Positions 38,003 to 46,747 of a stretch of 64,000 nucleotides of DNA are shown in pieces. The notes below the pieces were generated by a model, which was not told the origin of the DNA, did no database searches, and saw only the letters and a list, made by a program, of their open reading frames with translations. The position numbers and the translations under genes were made by a program. Source of the stretch: Alkalibacillus salilacus (GTDB lineage Bacteria; Bacillota; Bacilli; Bacillales; Alkalibacillaceae); contig NZ_JAUSTQ010000009.1 in NCBI RefSeq assembly GCF_030812915.1, positions 43,999 to 107,998 on the forward strand, written 5' to 3'. Position 1 is the stretch's first letter. Each line of letters begins with the position of its first letter.

Positions 38003-40624
38003 ATGGCAAAAGAATTAGTGTTAATTGATGGTAATAGTATTCTGTATCGCTCATTTTTTGCATTACCTTTATTAAGTAATGACCAAGGAGTCCATACAAA
38101 TGCGGTTTTTGGTTTTACTAAAATGTTGTTGAAAGTGTTGGAAGACCATAACCCGTCCCATCTATTAGTAGCATTTGATGCGGGTAAAACAACATTTAGA
38201 CATGAAACGTATCAAGATTATAAAGGTGGACGACAGAAAACGCCACCTGAACTTTCAGAACAATTTCCTATCGTTCGCGAAATTCTTGATGCATTTGGTG
38301 TGAAATATTATGAACTGGATCAATATGAAGCGGATGACATCATTGGAACGATCGTCTACGAAGCTGACCAAGCAGAACAGGAAACGATCGTTTATTCAGG
38401 CGATAAAGATTTATTACAGTTAGCATCAAATCATACAACAGTATTTCTGACGCGTAAGGGAATAAGTGAAATAGAGGCTTATTCACCTGAAACGATTCAG
38501 GAGAAAATGGGTATCACAAAGGAACAAATTATTGATTTAAAGGCTTTGATGGGTGACGCATCTGATAACATTCCTGGTGTTCCAGGTGTCGGTGAGAAGA
38601 CAGCTGTGAAGTTACTACAACAGTTTGATACCGTAGAAGAGCTTTATGATCATTTGGATGATGTATCTGGGAAAAAACTGAAAGAAAAATTAGAAGCTAA
38701 TAAAGATGAAGCATTAATGAGTAAACAACTGGTAACGATCAAACAGGATTCTCCAGTTGAAATTTCATTAAAAGACTTACAGTATGAAGGCTATGACACA
38801 CGAGCTGTCATGCAAGTATTTAAAACATATGGTTTTCAATCGTTAATTGGCGATGTTGAAGGTGAAAGCGATGAGTCATATGAAGCGATTGACTATAATG
38901 TGATTGAAGATTTTTCAGAGGTTGAAACAGATGATGAAATAAACATGCTTTATATGGAGATGTTAGATGATAATTACCATGAAGGTGACATTATTGGATT
39001 TGGTTTTGTTAATCAGCATGGTCATTTCTTATTGAACTCCTCTATTCTGGATGACTCTAATTTCCAGTCATTTTTAGAGGATCCTGATCAACCTAAAATT
39101 GTATTTAATCAAAAGGCATTGCTAGTCGCACTAAAATGGCGTGATATAGAATTGCAAGGTGTTACGTTTGGTTTGCAATTGGCTGCATATATTGCGAACC
39201 CTTCAAGCCATGATGGGGACATTACATCGATTGCTCATCATTATCAAGTTAATGATGTTTCTTATGATGAAGAGATCTACGGTAAAGGAGCTAAGCAGCA
39301 CCTGCCAGAAACAGAGACCTATTATGACCACATCGTTAGAAAAGCAGATGCAGGCTATCGATTACATCAACGCTTAAATGAAGAGTTAGTTCAGAATGAA
39401 CAAGAGGACCTTTATTACCAATTAGAAATGCCTCTTTCTAGAATTTTAGGGAATATGGAATACGCAGGTGTGAAAATTGATGTTGAACGTCTAAAGGATA
39501 TGAACGAAGATTTAACAACTCGTTTAGATGAAATAGAAAGTCGGATTCACGAGCTAGCTGGTTCTGAATTTAATATTAACTCTCCAAAACAATTAGGTAA
39601 GGTTTTATTTGAGGACTTAGAACTACCTGTCATTAAAAAGACTAAAACAGGTTACTCAACATCTGCTGAAGTCTTAGAGAAACTTCAGCATGAACATGAA
39701 ATTGTTGATCAAATTTTACATTATCGACAATTATCGAAGCTTCAATCAACTTATTTAGAAGGTTTAATTAAAGTGGTTCATGAAGATAATCACAAGATCC
39801 ATACCAGATTCAATCAAGTCTTAACTCAGACAGGACGCCTAAGCTCTGTAGAACCTAATTTGCAAAACATCCCAATTCGACTGGAAGAAGGACGTAAAAT
39901 TAGACAAGCCTTTATTCCATCGCAGCAAGACTCAGTGTTATTTGCAGCTGATTACTCGCAAATTGAATTACGAGTTTTAGCTCATATTGCTGGAGATGAG
40001 AAATTAATTGAAGCTTTCAATAATGGTAAGGATATTCATACTCAAACAGCTATGGACGTATTCGATGTTGAAGAGGATGACATAGATGACCTAATGCGTC
40101 GTCAAGCGAAGGCAGTTAATTTTGGTATTGTTTATGGGATTAGTGATTACGGTTTAAGTCAAAACTTAGGAATTTCTCGTAAAGAAGCAGAACAATTCAT
40201 CCAGAAGTATTTCGAAAGTTATCCAGGCGTAAAAGAATACATGGATGATATCGTGACTAAGGCTAAACGAGATGGCTACGTTGAAACCATTATGAAGCGT
40301 CGTCGTTATTTACCAGATATTAATAGTCGTAATTTTAATAAGCGAAGTTTTGCAGAACGAACTGCTATGAATTCACCAATCCAGGGAAGTGCAGCAGATA
40401 TTATCAAACAAGCAATGATTGATGTAACGAATCAGTTAAATGAATCAGATATTGAAGCTACCATGTTATTACAAGTTCATGATGAGTTAATTTTTGAAGT
40501 TAAGAAAGATGATATTGAACAATTACAATCAATCGTGAAAGAAGCGATGGAACAAACGATTGATTTATCTGTGCCATTAACTGTAGATTATGCTTATGGC
40601 GAAACATGGTATGATGCGAAGTAG
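38003..40624 (+). CDS. polA: DNA polymerase I
   Basis: An 873-residue polymerase with three parts: 5'-3' exonuclease (about 1-290, with YKGGRQKTP and GDASDNIPGVPGVG), a degenerate 3'-5' exonuclease-like domain (about 300-455) without an obvious DxE motif, as in other Bacillus Pol I, and the polymerase domain with DYSQIELRVLAHIAGDE (about 649), the O-helix RRQAKAVNFGIVYG and QVHDELIFEV. It acts in Okazaki fragment processing and repair. It is followed by mutM 15 bp downstream, a repair operon. Confidence 0.97.
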   Translation: MAKELVLIDGNSILYRSFFALPLLSNDQGVHTNAVFGFTKMLLKVLEDHNPSHLLVAFDAGKTTFRHETYQDYKGGRQKTPPELSEQFPIVREILDAFGVKYYELDQYEADDIIGTIVYEADQAEQETIVYSGDKDLLQLASNHTTVFLTRKGISEIEAYSPETIQEKMGITKEQIIDLKALMGDASDNIPGVPGVGEKTAVKLLQQFDTVEELYDHLDDVSGKKLKEKLEANKDEALMSKQLVTIKQDSPVEISLKDLQYEGYDTRAVMQVFKTYGFQSLIGDVEGESDESYEAIDYNVIEDFSEVETDDEINMLYMEMLDDNYHEGDIIGFGFVNQHGHFLLNSSILDDSNFQSFLEDPDQPKIVFNQKALLVALKWRDIELQGVTFGLQLAAYIANPSSHDGDITSIAHHYQVNDVSYDEEIYGKGAKQHLPETETYYDHIVRKADAGYRLHQRLNEELVQNEQEDLYYQLEMPLSRILGNMEYAGVKIDVERLKDMNEDLTTRLDEIESRIHELAGSEFNINSPKQLGKVLFEDLELPVIKKTKTGYSTSAEVLEKLQHEHEIVDQILHYRQLSKLQSTYLEGLIKVVHEDNHKIHTRFNQVLTQTGRLSSVEPNLQNIPIRLEEGRKIRQAFIPSQQDSVLFAADYSQIELRVLAHIAGDEKLIEAFNNGKDIHTQTAMDVFDVEEDDIDDLMRRQAKAVNFGIVYGISDYGLSQNLGISRKEAEQFIQKYFESYPGVKEYMDDIVTKAKRDGYVETIMKRRRYLPDINSRNFNKRSFAERTAMNSPIQGSAADIIKQAMIDVTNQLNESDIEATMLLQVHDELIFEVKKDDIEQLQSIVKEAMEQTIDLSVPLTVDYAYGETWYDAK

Positions 40625-40639
40625 AAAAGGGGAAGAAGC

Positions 40640-41473
40640 ATGCCAGAACTACCTGAAGTAGAAACCATTCGACGAACATTAGAACAATTAGTTGTGGGAA
40701 GAACGATCACAGATTTAACAGTTTATTATCCAGGAATTATTAAAGAGCCAGATGATCAAAATCAATTTAGGACTGTTTTATCGGGTCAAAAAATCGAATC
40801 AATCGACCGATTAGGGAAGTTTTTATTATTTCAGTTAACGGATGATGTGTTAGTATCCCATTTAAGAATGGAAGGTAAGTATGGGGTTTATAGTAGGGAT
40901 GCTTCAATTGAACCCCATACCCATATGTGCTTTCACTTGGATGACAACAAGGAGTTGCGCTATAAGGATGTTCGTAAGTTTGGCACGATGCACGTGAAAC
41001 CTAAGGGGACGGAACTAACGACTCCACCGATTAGTAAATTAGGAGTTGAACCTTTTAGCGAAGCATTTACAGTGGATTATCTTTACGATCGATTACAAAA
41101 GACCACACGTTTGATTAAACCAACCTTATTGGATCAATCAATTGTGACTGGTCTAGGTAACATCTACGTTGATGAAGTGTTGTATTATAGCCGACTACAT
41201 CCAGAACGTGTTGCCCATACCATCACATATCAAGAATGTGAAGCGTTACATCATGCTATTGTAACGGTTTTAACACGTGCTATTGAAAAAGGAGGAACAT
41301 CGATTAGAACTTACTTAAATTCGATTGGAGAAATTGGGCTGTTTCAGTTAGAATTAGCTGTTTATGATCAAACAGATCAGCCTTGTGTATCCTGTCATCA
41401 ACCTATTGTTAAAACAAAAATTGGTGGTCGTGGTACACACTTCTGCCCGAACTGTCAGCCGATGACTGAATAA
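40640..41473 (+). CDS. mutM: Formamidopyrimidine-DNA glycosylase (Fpg)
   Basis: A 277-residue bifunctional glycosylase/AP lyase removing 8-oxoguanine and formamidopyrimidines. It begins MPELPEVETIRRTL, supplying the catalytic Pro2 and Glu3. A helix-two-turn-helix region (LLDQSIVTGLGNIYVDEVL) is near 165 and the C-terminal zinc finger (CVSCHQ, CPNCQ) near 250-272. It directly follows polA, with AAAAGGGG upstream of the ATG. Confidence 0.97.
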   Translation: MPELPEVETIRRTLEQLVVGRTITDLTVYYPGIIKEPDDQNQFRTVLSGQKIESIDRLGKFLLFQLTDDVLVSHLRMEGKYGVYSRDASIEPHTHMCFHLDDNKELRYKDVRKFGTMHVKPKGTELTTPPISKLGVEPFSEAFTVDYLYDRLQKTTRLIKPTLLDQSIVTGLGNIYVDEVLYYSRLHPERVAHTITYQECEALHHAIVTVLTRAIEKGGTSIRTYLNSIGEIGLFQLELAVYDQTDQPCVSCHQPIVKTKIGGRGTHFCPNCQPMTE

Positions 41474-41481
41474 CAGGCGAT

Positions 41482-41531
41482 AAGCTCTTTTCATAAGATA
41501 TGGTGACGCCCTATTATGAAAGGAGCTTTTT
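41482..41531 (+). promoter_or_regulatory. Terminator-like hairpin that contains the ytaF ribosome-binding site
   Basis: AAGCTCTTTTCATAA (41482-41496) pairs with TTATGAAAGGAGCTT (41514-41528) with one G-U pair, and is followed by TTT. The 3' arm holds the AAAGGAG of ytaF. It could terminate mutM transcripts and also hide the ytaF Shine-Dalgarno in read-through RNA. Confidence 0.6.
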
Positions 41532-41534
41532 CAG

Positions 41535-42164
41535 TTGGTTGATTGGATTTTATTGGTGATATTAATAAGCTTTGCTGTAAGTTTTGATAGCTTTTTCTTC
41601 GGTTTAACCTATCAATTACGTCGAATTAAGCTACCAGTCACGAGCGTTGTAATGATTGGGTTAGTTACAGCCATTAGCTTTTTAATTGGTCACATACTAG
41701 GTCAAGGTGTGTTTCTAACGATACCGAGTTTATCAGAAGTGCTCGGTGGTATTATTTTTGTTGGGATTGGAACATGGGTGATCTGGCAATGGGTAAGAGA
41801 ACAAAAGGAAAAAGTGGCTAATCATACGAATTCATTTCAATCTTTTAATTGGAAGACGATTTGGGAGATTATGAAACAACCGCAGGTAGCAGACCGTGAT
41901 CGATCTGGTGCGATAACTGGGTTGGAAGCTATTATGGTAGCCGTTGCTTTGTCGTTGGATTCATTCGCAAGCGGAATAGGGTCGGCCTTTGTTTCTATTC
42001 CAATCATCTTGGCAGCTATCATGATCGGTTTATTTTCAGTGTTGTTTTTGCTTAGCGGATTAATATGTGGCAGATGGTTTCAAAAATTTGATTGGATCCA
42101 TGCCTTATCATTTTTGCCTGGCGTGATTTTAATTAGCTTAGGATTTTGGAATTTTTTAAGATAG
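41535..42164 (+). CDS. ytaF: Sporulation membrane protein YtaF (MntP-like)
   Basis: A 209-residue protein with about six hydrophobic helices arranged as two related halves (VILISFAVSFDSFFFG near the start and VAVALSLDSFASGIGS near 138), the pattern of the MntP/YtaF group. YtaF is a sigma-E sporulation membrane protein in B. subtilis; related MntP exports manganese, but ion specificity here is unknown. It starts at TTG 41535 with AAAGGAG that is part of a hairpin arm. It lies between mutM and coaE as usual. Confidence 0.88.
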   Translation: MVDWILLVILISFAVSFDSFFFGLTYQLRRIKLPVTSVVMIGLVTAISFLIGHILGQGVFLTIPSLSEVLGGIIFVGIGTWVIWQWVREQKEKVANHTNSFQSFNWKTIWEIMKQPQVADRDRSGAITGLEAIMVAVALSLDSFASGIGSAFVSIPIILAAIMIGLFSVLFLLSGLICGRWFQKFDWIHALSFLPGVILISLGFWNFLR

Positions 42165-42174
42165 GAGTTTTACG

Positions 42175-42780
42175 ATGAGCATAGTAGTAGGGTTAACGGG
42201 TAGTATTGCAACAGGTAAATCGACAATTTCTAATATGTTTAAAGATTGGCATATTCCCGTTATTGATGCAGATTTAATTTCCCGACAAGTAGTTGAAATT
42301 GGCCAACCAGCTTATCAACAAATCGTGGAAACATTCGGTGAGGCTATATTATATGATGACCGAACATTAAATCGCCAAGCACTAGGAGCTATTGTGTTTA
42401 AAGATGAGGCAGAACGAAAGAGATTAAATCAAATTATTCATCCACAAATTAGAAAATCAATGATTGAGCAACGCGACCAACTAAAGAAATCAGGCTATAA
42501 GTTGATTGTTATGGATATACCACTATTATTTGAAAGTGAGCTCTTTGATTATGTTGATAAAGTCCTTGTCGTCTATGTAGACCCCGAGATTCAATTGAAT
42601 CGTCTAACAGAACGTGACCAAATTTCAGCTGAACAAGCTCTTGAGAAGATTAATGCTCAAATACCAATCACGGAAAAGCGAAAACGAGCCGATGCGATCA
42701 TCAATAACGGTGGCAATGTCGAAGAAAGTAAGCAACAGTTAATCAATGTATTAGATCAATGGGGCGTTTCGATTCATTAA
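42175..42780 (+). CDS. coaE: Dephospho-CoA kinase
   Basis: A 201-residue P-loop kinase catalysing the last step of CoA synthesis. The Walker A motif is GSIATGKST (residues 9-17), with the conserved DADLISRQV and a lid segment (RLTERDQISAEQA). It begins 10 bp after ytaF with ATAGGAG upstream. Repeat C starts immediately downstream. Confidence 0.95.
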   Translation: MSIVVGLTGSIATGKSTISNMFKDWHIPVIDADLISRQVVEIGQPAYQQIVETFGEAILYDDRTLNRQALGAIVFKDEAERKRLNQIIHPQIRKSMIEQRDQLKKSGYKLIVMDIPLLFESELFDYVDKVLVVYVDPEIQLNRLTERDQISAEQALEKINAQIPITEKRKRADAIINNGGNVEESKQQLINVLDQWGVSIH

Positions 42781-42791
42781 TAGTATGACTA

Positions 42792-43051
42792 TGTTAAGGT
42801 TAAATTTTGACTTAATAATTACACGTTCTAAACTTATAGTTGTTGAATTGTGAGAAGCGAAGGTGGCGACTCCTACGGGAATAGCACGTGTCTCGAGCCC
42901 CCCAGAGGGCCACAGGATGTGGGTCACTTCGGCGTTCGGACAGGACGTCCGGAACTTAGCCGAAGTTCCTTTAGTTGCCGAGGAGGCTCGAGCCGTGCCC
43001 GTGGAAAGCGTCCACCGAAAGCGGATCGCAATTCAACAACTTACTTTAACA
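42792..43051 (+). repeat. Foldback repeat, long form (copy C)
   Basis: The core at 42839-43040 shares both ends with the short copies. Its centre is replaced by about 85 bp that include CCAGAGGGCCACAGGATGTG and a nested inverted repeat (ACTTCGG / CCGAAGT around a GGACGTCC palindrome). Outer inverted ends TGTTAAG (42792) and TTTAACA (43045-43051) are kept. The closest relative in the window is copy E. It ends about 60 bp before the gapB control region. Confidence 0.9.
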
Positions 43052-43113
43052 AAATGAATGACAGAAAATTTTTTCATGAATTTTAAAATATTCTCTCACA
43101 ACATAGTAATCAA

Positions 43114-43146
43114 TGTGTTATACTTTTGTTGTTAAAACGTTATACA
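43114..43146. promoter_or_regulatory. CcpN-like operator boxes upstream of gapB
   Basis: TGTGTTATACT (43114-43124) matches the B. subtilis CcpN consensus TRTGHYATAYW, as I recall it, at all 11 positions. AACGTTATACA (43136-43146) matches at 9 of 11. Start-to-start distance is 22 bp, two helical turns. CcpN represses gapB and pckA during glycolysis in B. subtilis, so the same control is inferred here. Confidence 0.65.
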
Positions 43147-43153
43147 GTATATC
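43126..43153 (+). promoter_or_regulatory. Probable gapB promoter
   Basis: TTGTTG (43126-43131) and TATATC (43148-43153) with a 16-bp spacer, overlapping the CcpN-like boxes. Weak hexamers; the exact start is uncertain. Confidence 0.4.
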
Positions 43154-43181
43154 ATGATATGCTTGGCGAGGAGGACTTAAA

Positions 43182-44201
43182 ATGAGTACAACAAAAGTAG
43201 CAATTAATGGATTTGGTCGAATTGGACGAATGGTATTTCGTCGCGCAATGAAAGACGAACAGTTAAATGTCGTAGCGATTAATGCAAGTTATCCAGTTGA
43301 GACACTTGCTCATTTAATTAAATATGATTCGGTACACGGACAATATGATGGTACTGTTGAAGCTAAAGATGAACAACTAGTTGTCGATGGTCGTGTTATT
43401 CAGACAGTGGGACATCGTGATCCTGCGCAACTTCCTTGGGATTCTTTAGATATCGATATAGTAATTGAGGCAACAGGGAAATTTAATTCTACTGATAAAG
43501 CACAACCTCATATTGATGCGGGTGCTAAAAAAGTTGTTTTAACAGCCCCAGGTAAACCAGCAGATCATACGATTGTGATGGGCGTTAATGAATCCGATTA
43601 CAACCCGGATGAACATCATATTATTTCAAATGCTAGTTGTACAACAAATTGTTTAGCTCCTGTTGCAAAAGTATTACATGAAAATTTCGGAATTGAAAGC
43701 GGTTTAATGACAACAGTTCATGCCTTTACAAATGATCAACAGAACTTAGATAATCCACATAAGGATTTACGAAGAGCTCGTGGGTGTACACAGTCAATCA
43801 TCCCAACGTCAACTGGAGCTGCCAAAGCAATTAATGATGTTTTACCTGACTTGAAAGGTAAATTACATGGGATGGCATTACGTGTGCCGACGCCAAATGT
43901 TTCTTTGGTTGATTTAGTGGTTGATCTTGAAAAGGATGTTACTGAAGAACAAGTAAATGAAGCATTTGTGGAAGCGATGAATGGAGAGTTAGCGGATTAT
44001 TTAGCCATTAATCAGGATCCGCTCGTTTCAGTTGATTATACGACTTCGCCTTATTCATCAATTATAGATGGCCTATCGACAATGGTAATGGATGACCATA
44101 AAGTAAAAGTACTTGCTTGGTATGATAATGAATGGGGTTATTCTTGTCGTGTTGTTGATTTAGTTCGATATGTCGGTGACAAATTATACGTACACCAATA
44201 A
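43182..44201 (+). CDS. gapB: Glyceraldehyde-3-phosphate dehydrogenase, gluconeogenic (GapB type)
   Basis: A 339-residue GAPDH beginning with INGFGRIGRMVFRRA and containing the catalytic SNASCTTNCLAP (Cys about 152). Its place between coaE and nrdR and its size match GapB, the mainly NADP-dependent gluconeogenic isozyme, rather than GapA of the glycolytic cggR operon. Two CcpN-like boxes in the promoter support gluconeogenic regulation. speD, which follows gapB in B. subtilis, is absent. The gene ends at a terminator. Confidence 0.94.
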   Translation: MSTTKVAINGFGRIGRMVFRRAMKDEQLNVVAINASYPVETLAHLIKYDSVHGQYDGTVEAKDEQLVVDGRVIQTVGHRDPAQLPWDSLDIDIVIEATGKFNSTDKAQPHIDAGAKKVVLTAPGKPADHTIVMGVNESDYNPDEHHIISNASCTTNCLAPVAKVLHENFGIESGLMTTVHAFTNDQQNLDNPHKDLRRARGCTQSIIPTSTGAAKAINDVLPDLKGKLHGMALRVPTPNVSLVDLVVDLEKDVTEEQVNEAFVEAMNGELADYLAINQDPLVSVDYTTSPYSSIIDGLSTMVMDDHKVKVLAWYDNEWGYSCRVVDLVRYVGDKLYVHQ

Positions 44202-44210
44202 TAGCTCGTT

Positions 44211-44241
44211 ACGATCTCGGATAAATTCGGGATCGTTTTTT
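44211..44241 (+). terminator. Terminator after gapB
   Basis: ACGATCTCGG pairs with CGGGATCGT (bulge tolerated), followed by six T residues. Confidence 0.8.
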
Positions 44242-44325
44242 ATTGTAAAGGATATATTTCTTCATACGGTTGTTTCTTTGATTATGATAAACTAGTGTTA
44301 GGAAATAATGAGAAGGTGACTAGAT

Positions 44326-44781
44326 ATGAGTCGAGCTATGTTATTGTTTACAACTTTATTTGTGCTAATAGGTGCAATAGTTTACTTTATGACGAACGAA
44401 GAGATTGAATATGTTTCTGGAGATGTTTTATTAGAAGACGTTGATTTAGATTCATTGGAAAACGTCCGCATAGAACGGCACAATATCGACTCTGATTATC
44501 GATATGAAACAGCTGAGATAGAAAATGAAGAATTGATGAATACATTATTTCAATCCATTAACCAGTCGACTCTTCAACCACTTCAAGGAGATATCTTCGG
44601 TCTGAGTTATGTTATGTATTTCGAAGTAAATCATCGACAGATGTCGTTGCGTTTTTCAGAGAACTATATTACGTCTGATGTCAATCAACAGGCTTATCAA
44701 TTTGAAGATAACGGGACGTTGATTGAAACGCTTGAGTCATTTGATATAACATGGGAGCCACCGCAAGATACACAGAATTAG
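44326..44781 (+). CDS. Single-pass membrane protein of unknown function
   Basis: A 151-residue protein with an N-terminal hydrophobic helix (about 4-21), no lipobox cysteine, and a polar, acidic domain predicted to face outside. It starts at ATG with GAAGGTGA upstream. I do not recognise the family. It stands where speD is found in B. subtilis, between gapB and nrdR, and appears to be a one-gene unit. Confidence 0.75.
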   Translation: MSRAMLLFTTLFVLIGAIVYFMTNEEIEYVSGDVLLEDVDLDSLENVRIERHNIDSDYRYETAEIENEELMNTLFQSINQSTLQPLQGDIFGLSYVMYFEVNHRQMSLRFSENYITSDVNQQAYQFEDNGTLIETLESFDITWEPPQDTQN

Positions 44782-44858
44782 ATGATGATTTTATGAACGA
44801 TTTAAGATTTTGTTATACTTAACATAATAGTTTTTAATAAAGGTATGAGGTGCAAATC

Positions 44859-45326
44859 ATGAGATGCCCAAATTGTGATGCGAAAACGACAAGAGTACTT
44901 GATTCTCGTCCGATCGATGAAGGGAAATCGATTCGTAGACGGCGTGAATGTGATGGTTGTCAGTATCGTTTTACGACATTTGAACGTGTAGAAGAAATTC
45001 CACTTATTGTGGTTAAAAAAGAAGGTACGCGTGAAGAATTTAACCGCGAGAAATTAAAACGTGGGTTAATTAAGGCGTGTGAAAAGCGTCCTGTTTCATT
45101 AGAGCAGATTGAACAAGTGGCCTTTGAAGTCGAAAAAGATTTACGAGATGCCGGTCATTCAGAGATTATGAGCCACGATATAGGTGAATTAATTATGGAC
45201 CGACTGGCTTTAGTAGACGAGGTGGCATATGTTCGGTTTGCGTCAGTGTATCGTCAGTTTAAAGATATTAACGTGTTCATGAATGAGTTGAATGACATGA
45301 TTAAGAAAACGAAGAATGAATCATAA
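44859..45326 (+). CDS. nrdR: Transcriptional repressor NrdR
   Basis: A 155-residue repressor of ribonucleotide reductase genes. The N-terminal zinc ribbon is [13 protein letters not shown] ... CDGC (C3, C6, C31, C34) and an ATP-cone domain follows at about 46-136, through which it senses dATP/ATP. ATG 44859 gives the standard MRCPNC start; an in-frame GTG at 44850 lies in the Shine-Dalgarno region and was rejected. It is followed after 20 bp by dnaB, a conserved Bacillus pairing. Confidence 0.97.
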   Translation: MRCPNCDAKTTRVLDSRPIDEGKSIRRRRECDGCQYRFTTFERVEEIPLIVVKKEGTREEFNREKLKRGLIKACEKRPVSLEQIEQVAFEVEKDLRDAGHSEIMSHDIGELIMDRLALVDEVAYVRFASVYRQFKDINVFMNELNDMIKKTKNES

Positions 45327-45346
45327 AACAGAGAGGAGTGAAGAAC

Positions 45347-46729
45347 GTGAATCAACGAATGAAACATCTATTGCCTAATGATCAGTGTGTCATTATGAAA
45401 CGCACAGCCTTTTTTGAAGATGCGAACACGGTTTTAACATTGTTGTATCAGCCGTTGATTGGGATGAAGAGTGTTGCATTATATCAGGCACTTTGGCGTG
45501 AAAATGGTGCGCGTTCTTCACAAACCGCATTTTCGCATCATCATTTAATGGGTATATTAAATATGTCATTAGATGAAATTTATGAAGCTAGGCAAAAACT
45601 AGAAGGGATCGGTTTGCTGAAAACCTTTAAGCAAGATGAGACCTATCGAACCTATTACTATGTATTACGTAAGCCGTTATCGTCTTATCAGTTTTTTGAG
45701 AATCCAACCCTTACAATCCTGCTTGAACATCATATAGGGAAGGAAGCTCATCAGACATTAAAACAACAGCTTGCCCCTTCTCAGCAGCTAAATCAAGCAA
45801 TTGATGATGTCACTGCTCATTTTGATGATGTCTTTACAACGGTGAAACATCTACGTCAGCCTGCTAAGAAAACAAACGAAGAGTCAATCGTGATGAGCTC
45901 TGATCTTCCATTAGAGTGGTTATATAAAATGTTGACCCAGCAACAAATCGAACCTAAACAGATCTTAACGAAATCGAATCTGAATTACATGGAAAGAGTA
46001 AGTAAAATTTACGATGTTGACTATTTAGAACTAGAAAAAGCCTTGTTATGGGCGATCAATGAAGAAATGTCGTTTGACCGACAAGAGTTTTTAGATATGT
46101 GCAAAGATATTTATTACAATAAACACGGTTCGGTTCCGCCAAGATTATACGCAAAACAAGATATTGAAGCAGCAAATAATGAAGCGCAACAAGTTGAAGC
46201 CAATCATTCAGCCCAACCATCTAAGGCTGAGTCCAAGCAAAATAAACTAATTCAACATTTTAACACAATAACACATCGAGAGTTATTAGAAGATTACGCT
46301 GCTTCTGGTTTAGCTTCTATGAAAGAAGTTGACATGTTAACAAATGTGATGGAAGAGCATGGACTAAATCAACCTGTTATGAATGTGCTTGTTCATTATG
46401 TTCTTAATAAAAATGGCAACAAATTAAACCGCAATTATATTGAGACGATTGCAGCTCACTGGAGCCGTGAAGGTATTGAATCAGCACAACAAGCAATTGA
46501 ACTCGCGAAACAAGAACACAAATTATATCAAACATGGCAACAAAAGAAACAACGCCAAGGTTCAAAACAATCTAATTCGAAAAAATCGAGTGAAGTTATT
46601 CCTAAATGGTTCAAAGAACAAAAACAAAAGAAACAATCTGAGGACCAATCTAATAATCAACAAGAAGCTGAAACTCAAGATGAAGATTTAGCTGCGTTTT
46701 TCAAAAGCTTTTCCCAGCCGAAACAATAA
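45347..46729 (+). CDS. dnaB: Replication initiation and membrane attachment protein DnaB (Bacillus type)
   Basis: A 460-residue Firmicutes DnaB, unrelated to the E. coli helicase of that name. It has an N-terminal winged-helix region, a DnaD-like C-terminal domain (about 300-400) and a Gln/Lys-rich basic tail. It works with DnaD and DnaI to load the replicative helicase at oriC and in restart. GTG 45347 is chosen because GAGAGGAG lies eight bases upstream. It overlaps no neighbour but is 18 bp from dnaI. Confidence 0.93.
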   Translation: MNQRMKHLLPNDQCVIMKRTAFFEDANTVLTLLYQPLIGMKSVALYQALWRENGARSSQTAFSHHHLMGILNMSLDEIYEARQKLEGIGLLKTFKQDETYRTYYYVLRKPLSSYQFFENPTLTILLEHHIGKEAHQTLKQQLAPSQQLNQAIDDVTAHFDDVFTTVKHLRQPAKKTNEESIVMSSDLPLEWLYKMLTQQQIEPKQILTKSNLNYMERVSKIYDVDYLELEKALLWAINEEMSFDRQEFLDMCKDIYYNKHGSVPPRLYAKQDIEAANNEAQQVEANHSAQPSKAESKQNKLIQHFNTITHRELLEDYAASGLASMKEVDMLTNVMEEHGLNQPVMNVLVHYVLNKNGNKLNRNYIETIAAHWSREGIESAQQAIELAKQEHKLYQTWQQKKQRQGSKQSNSKKSSEVIPKWFKEQKQKKQSEDQSNNQQEAETQDEDLAAFFKSFSQPKQ

Positions 46730-46747
46730 GTTGAAGGATGATGAAGA

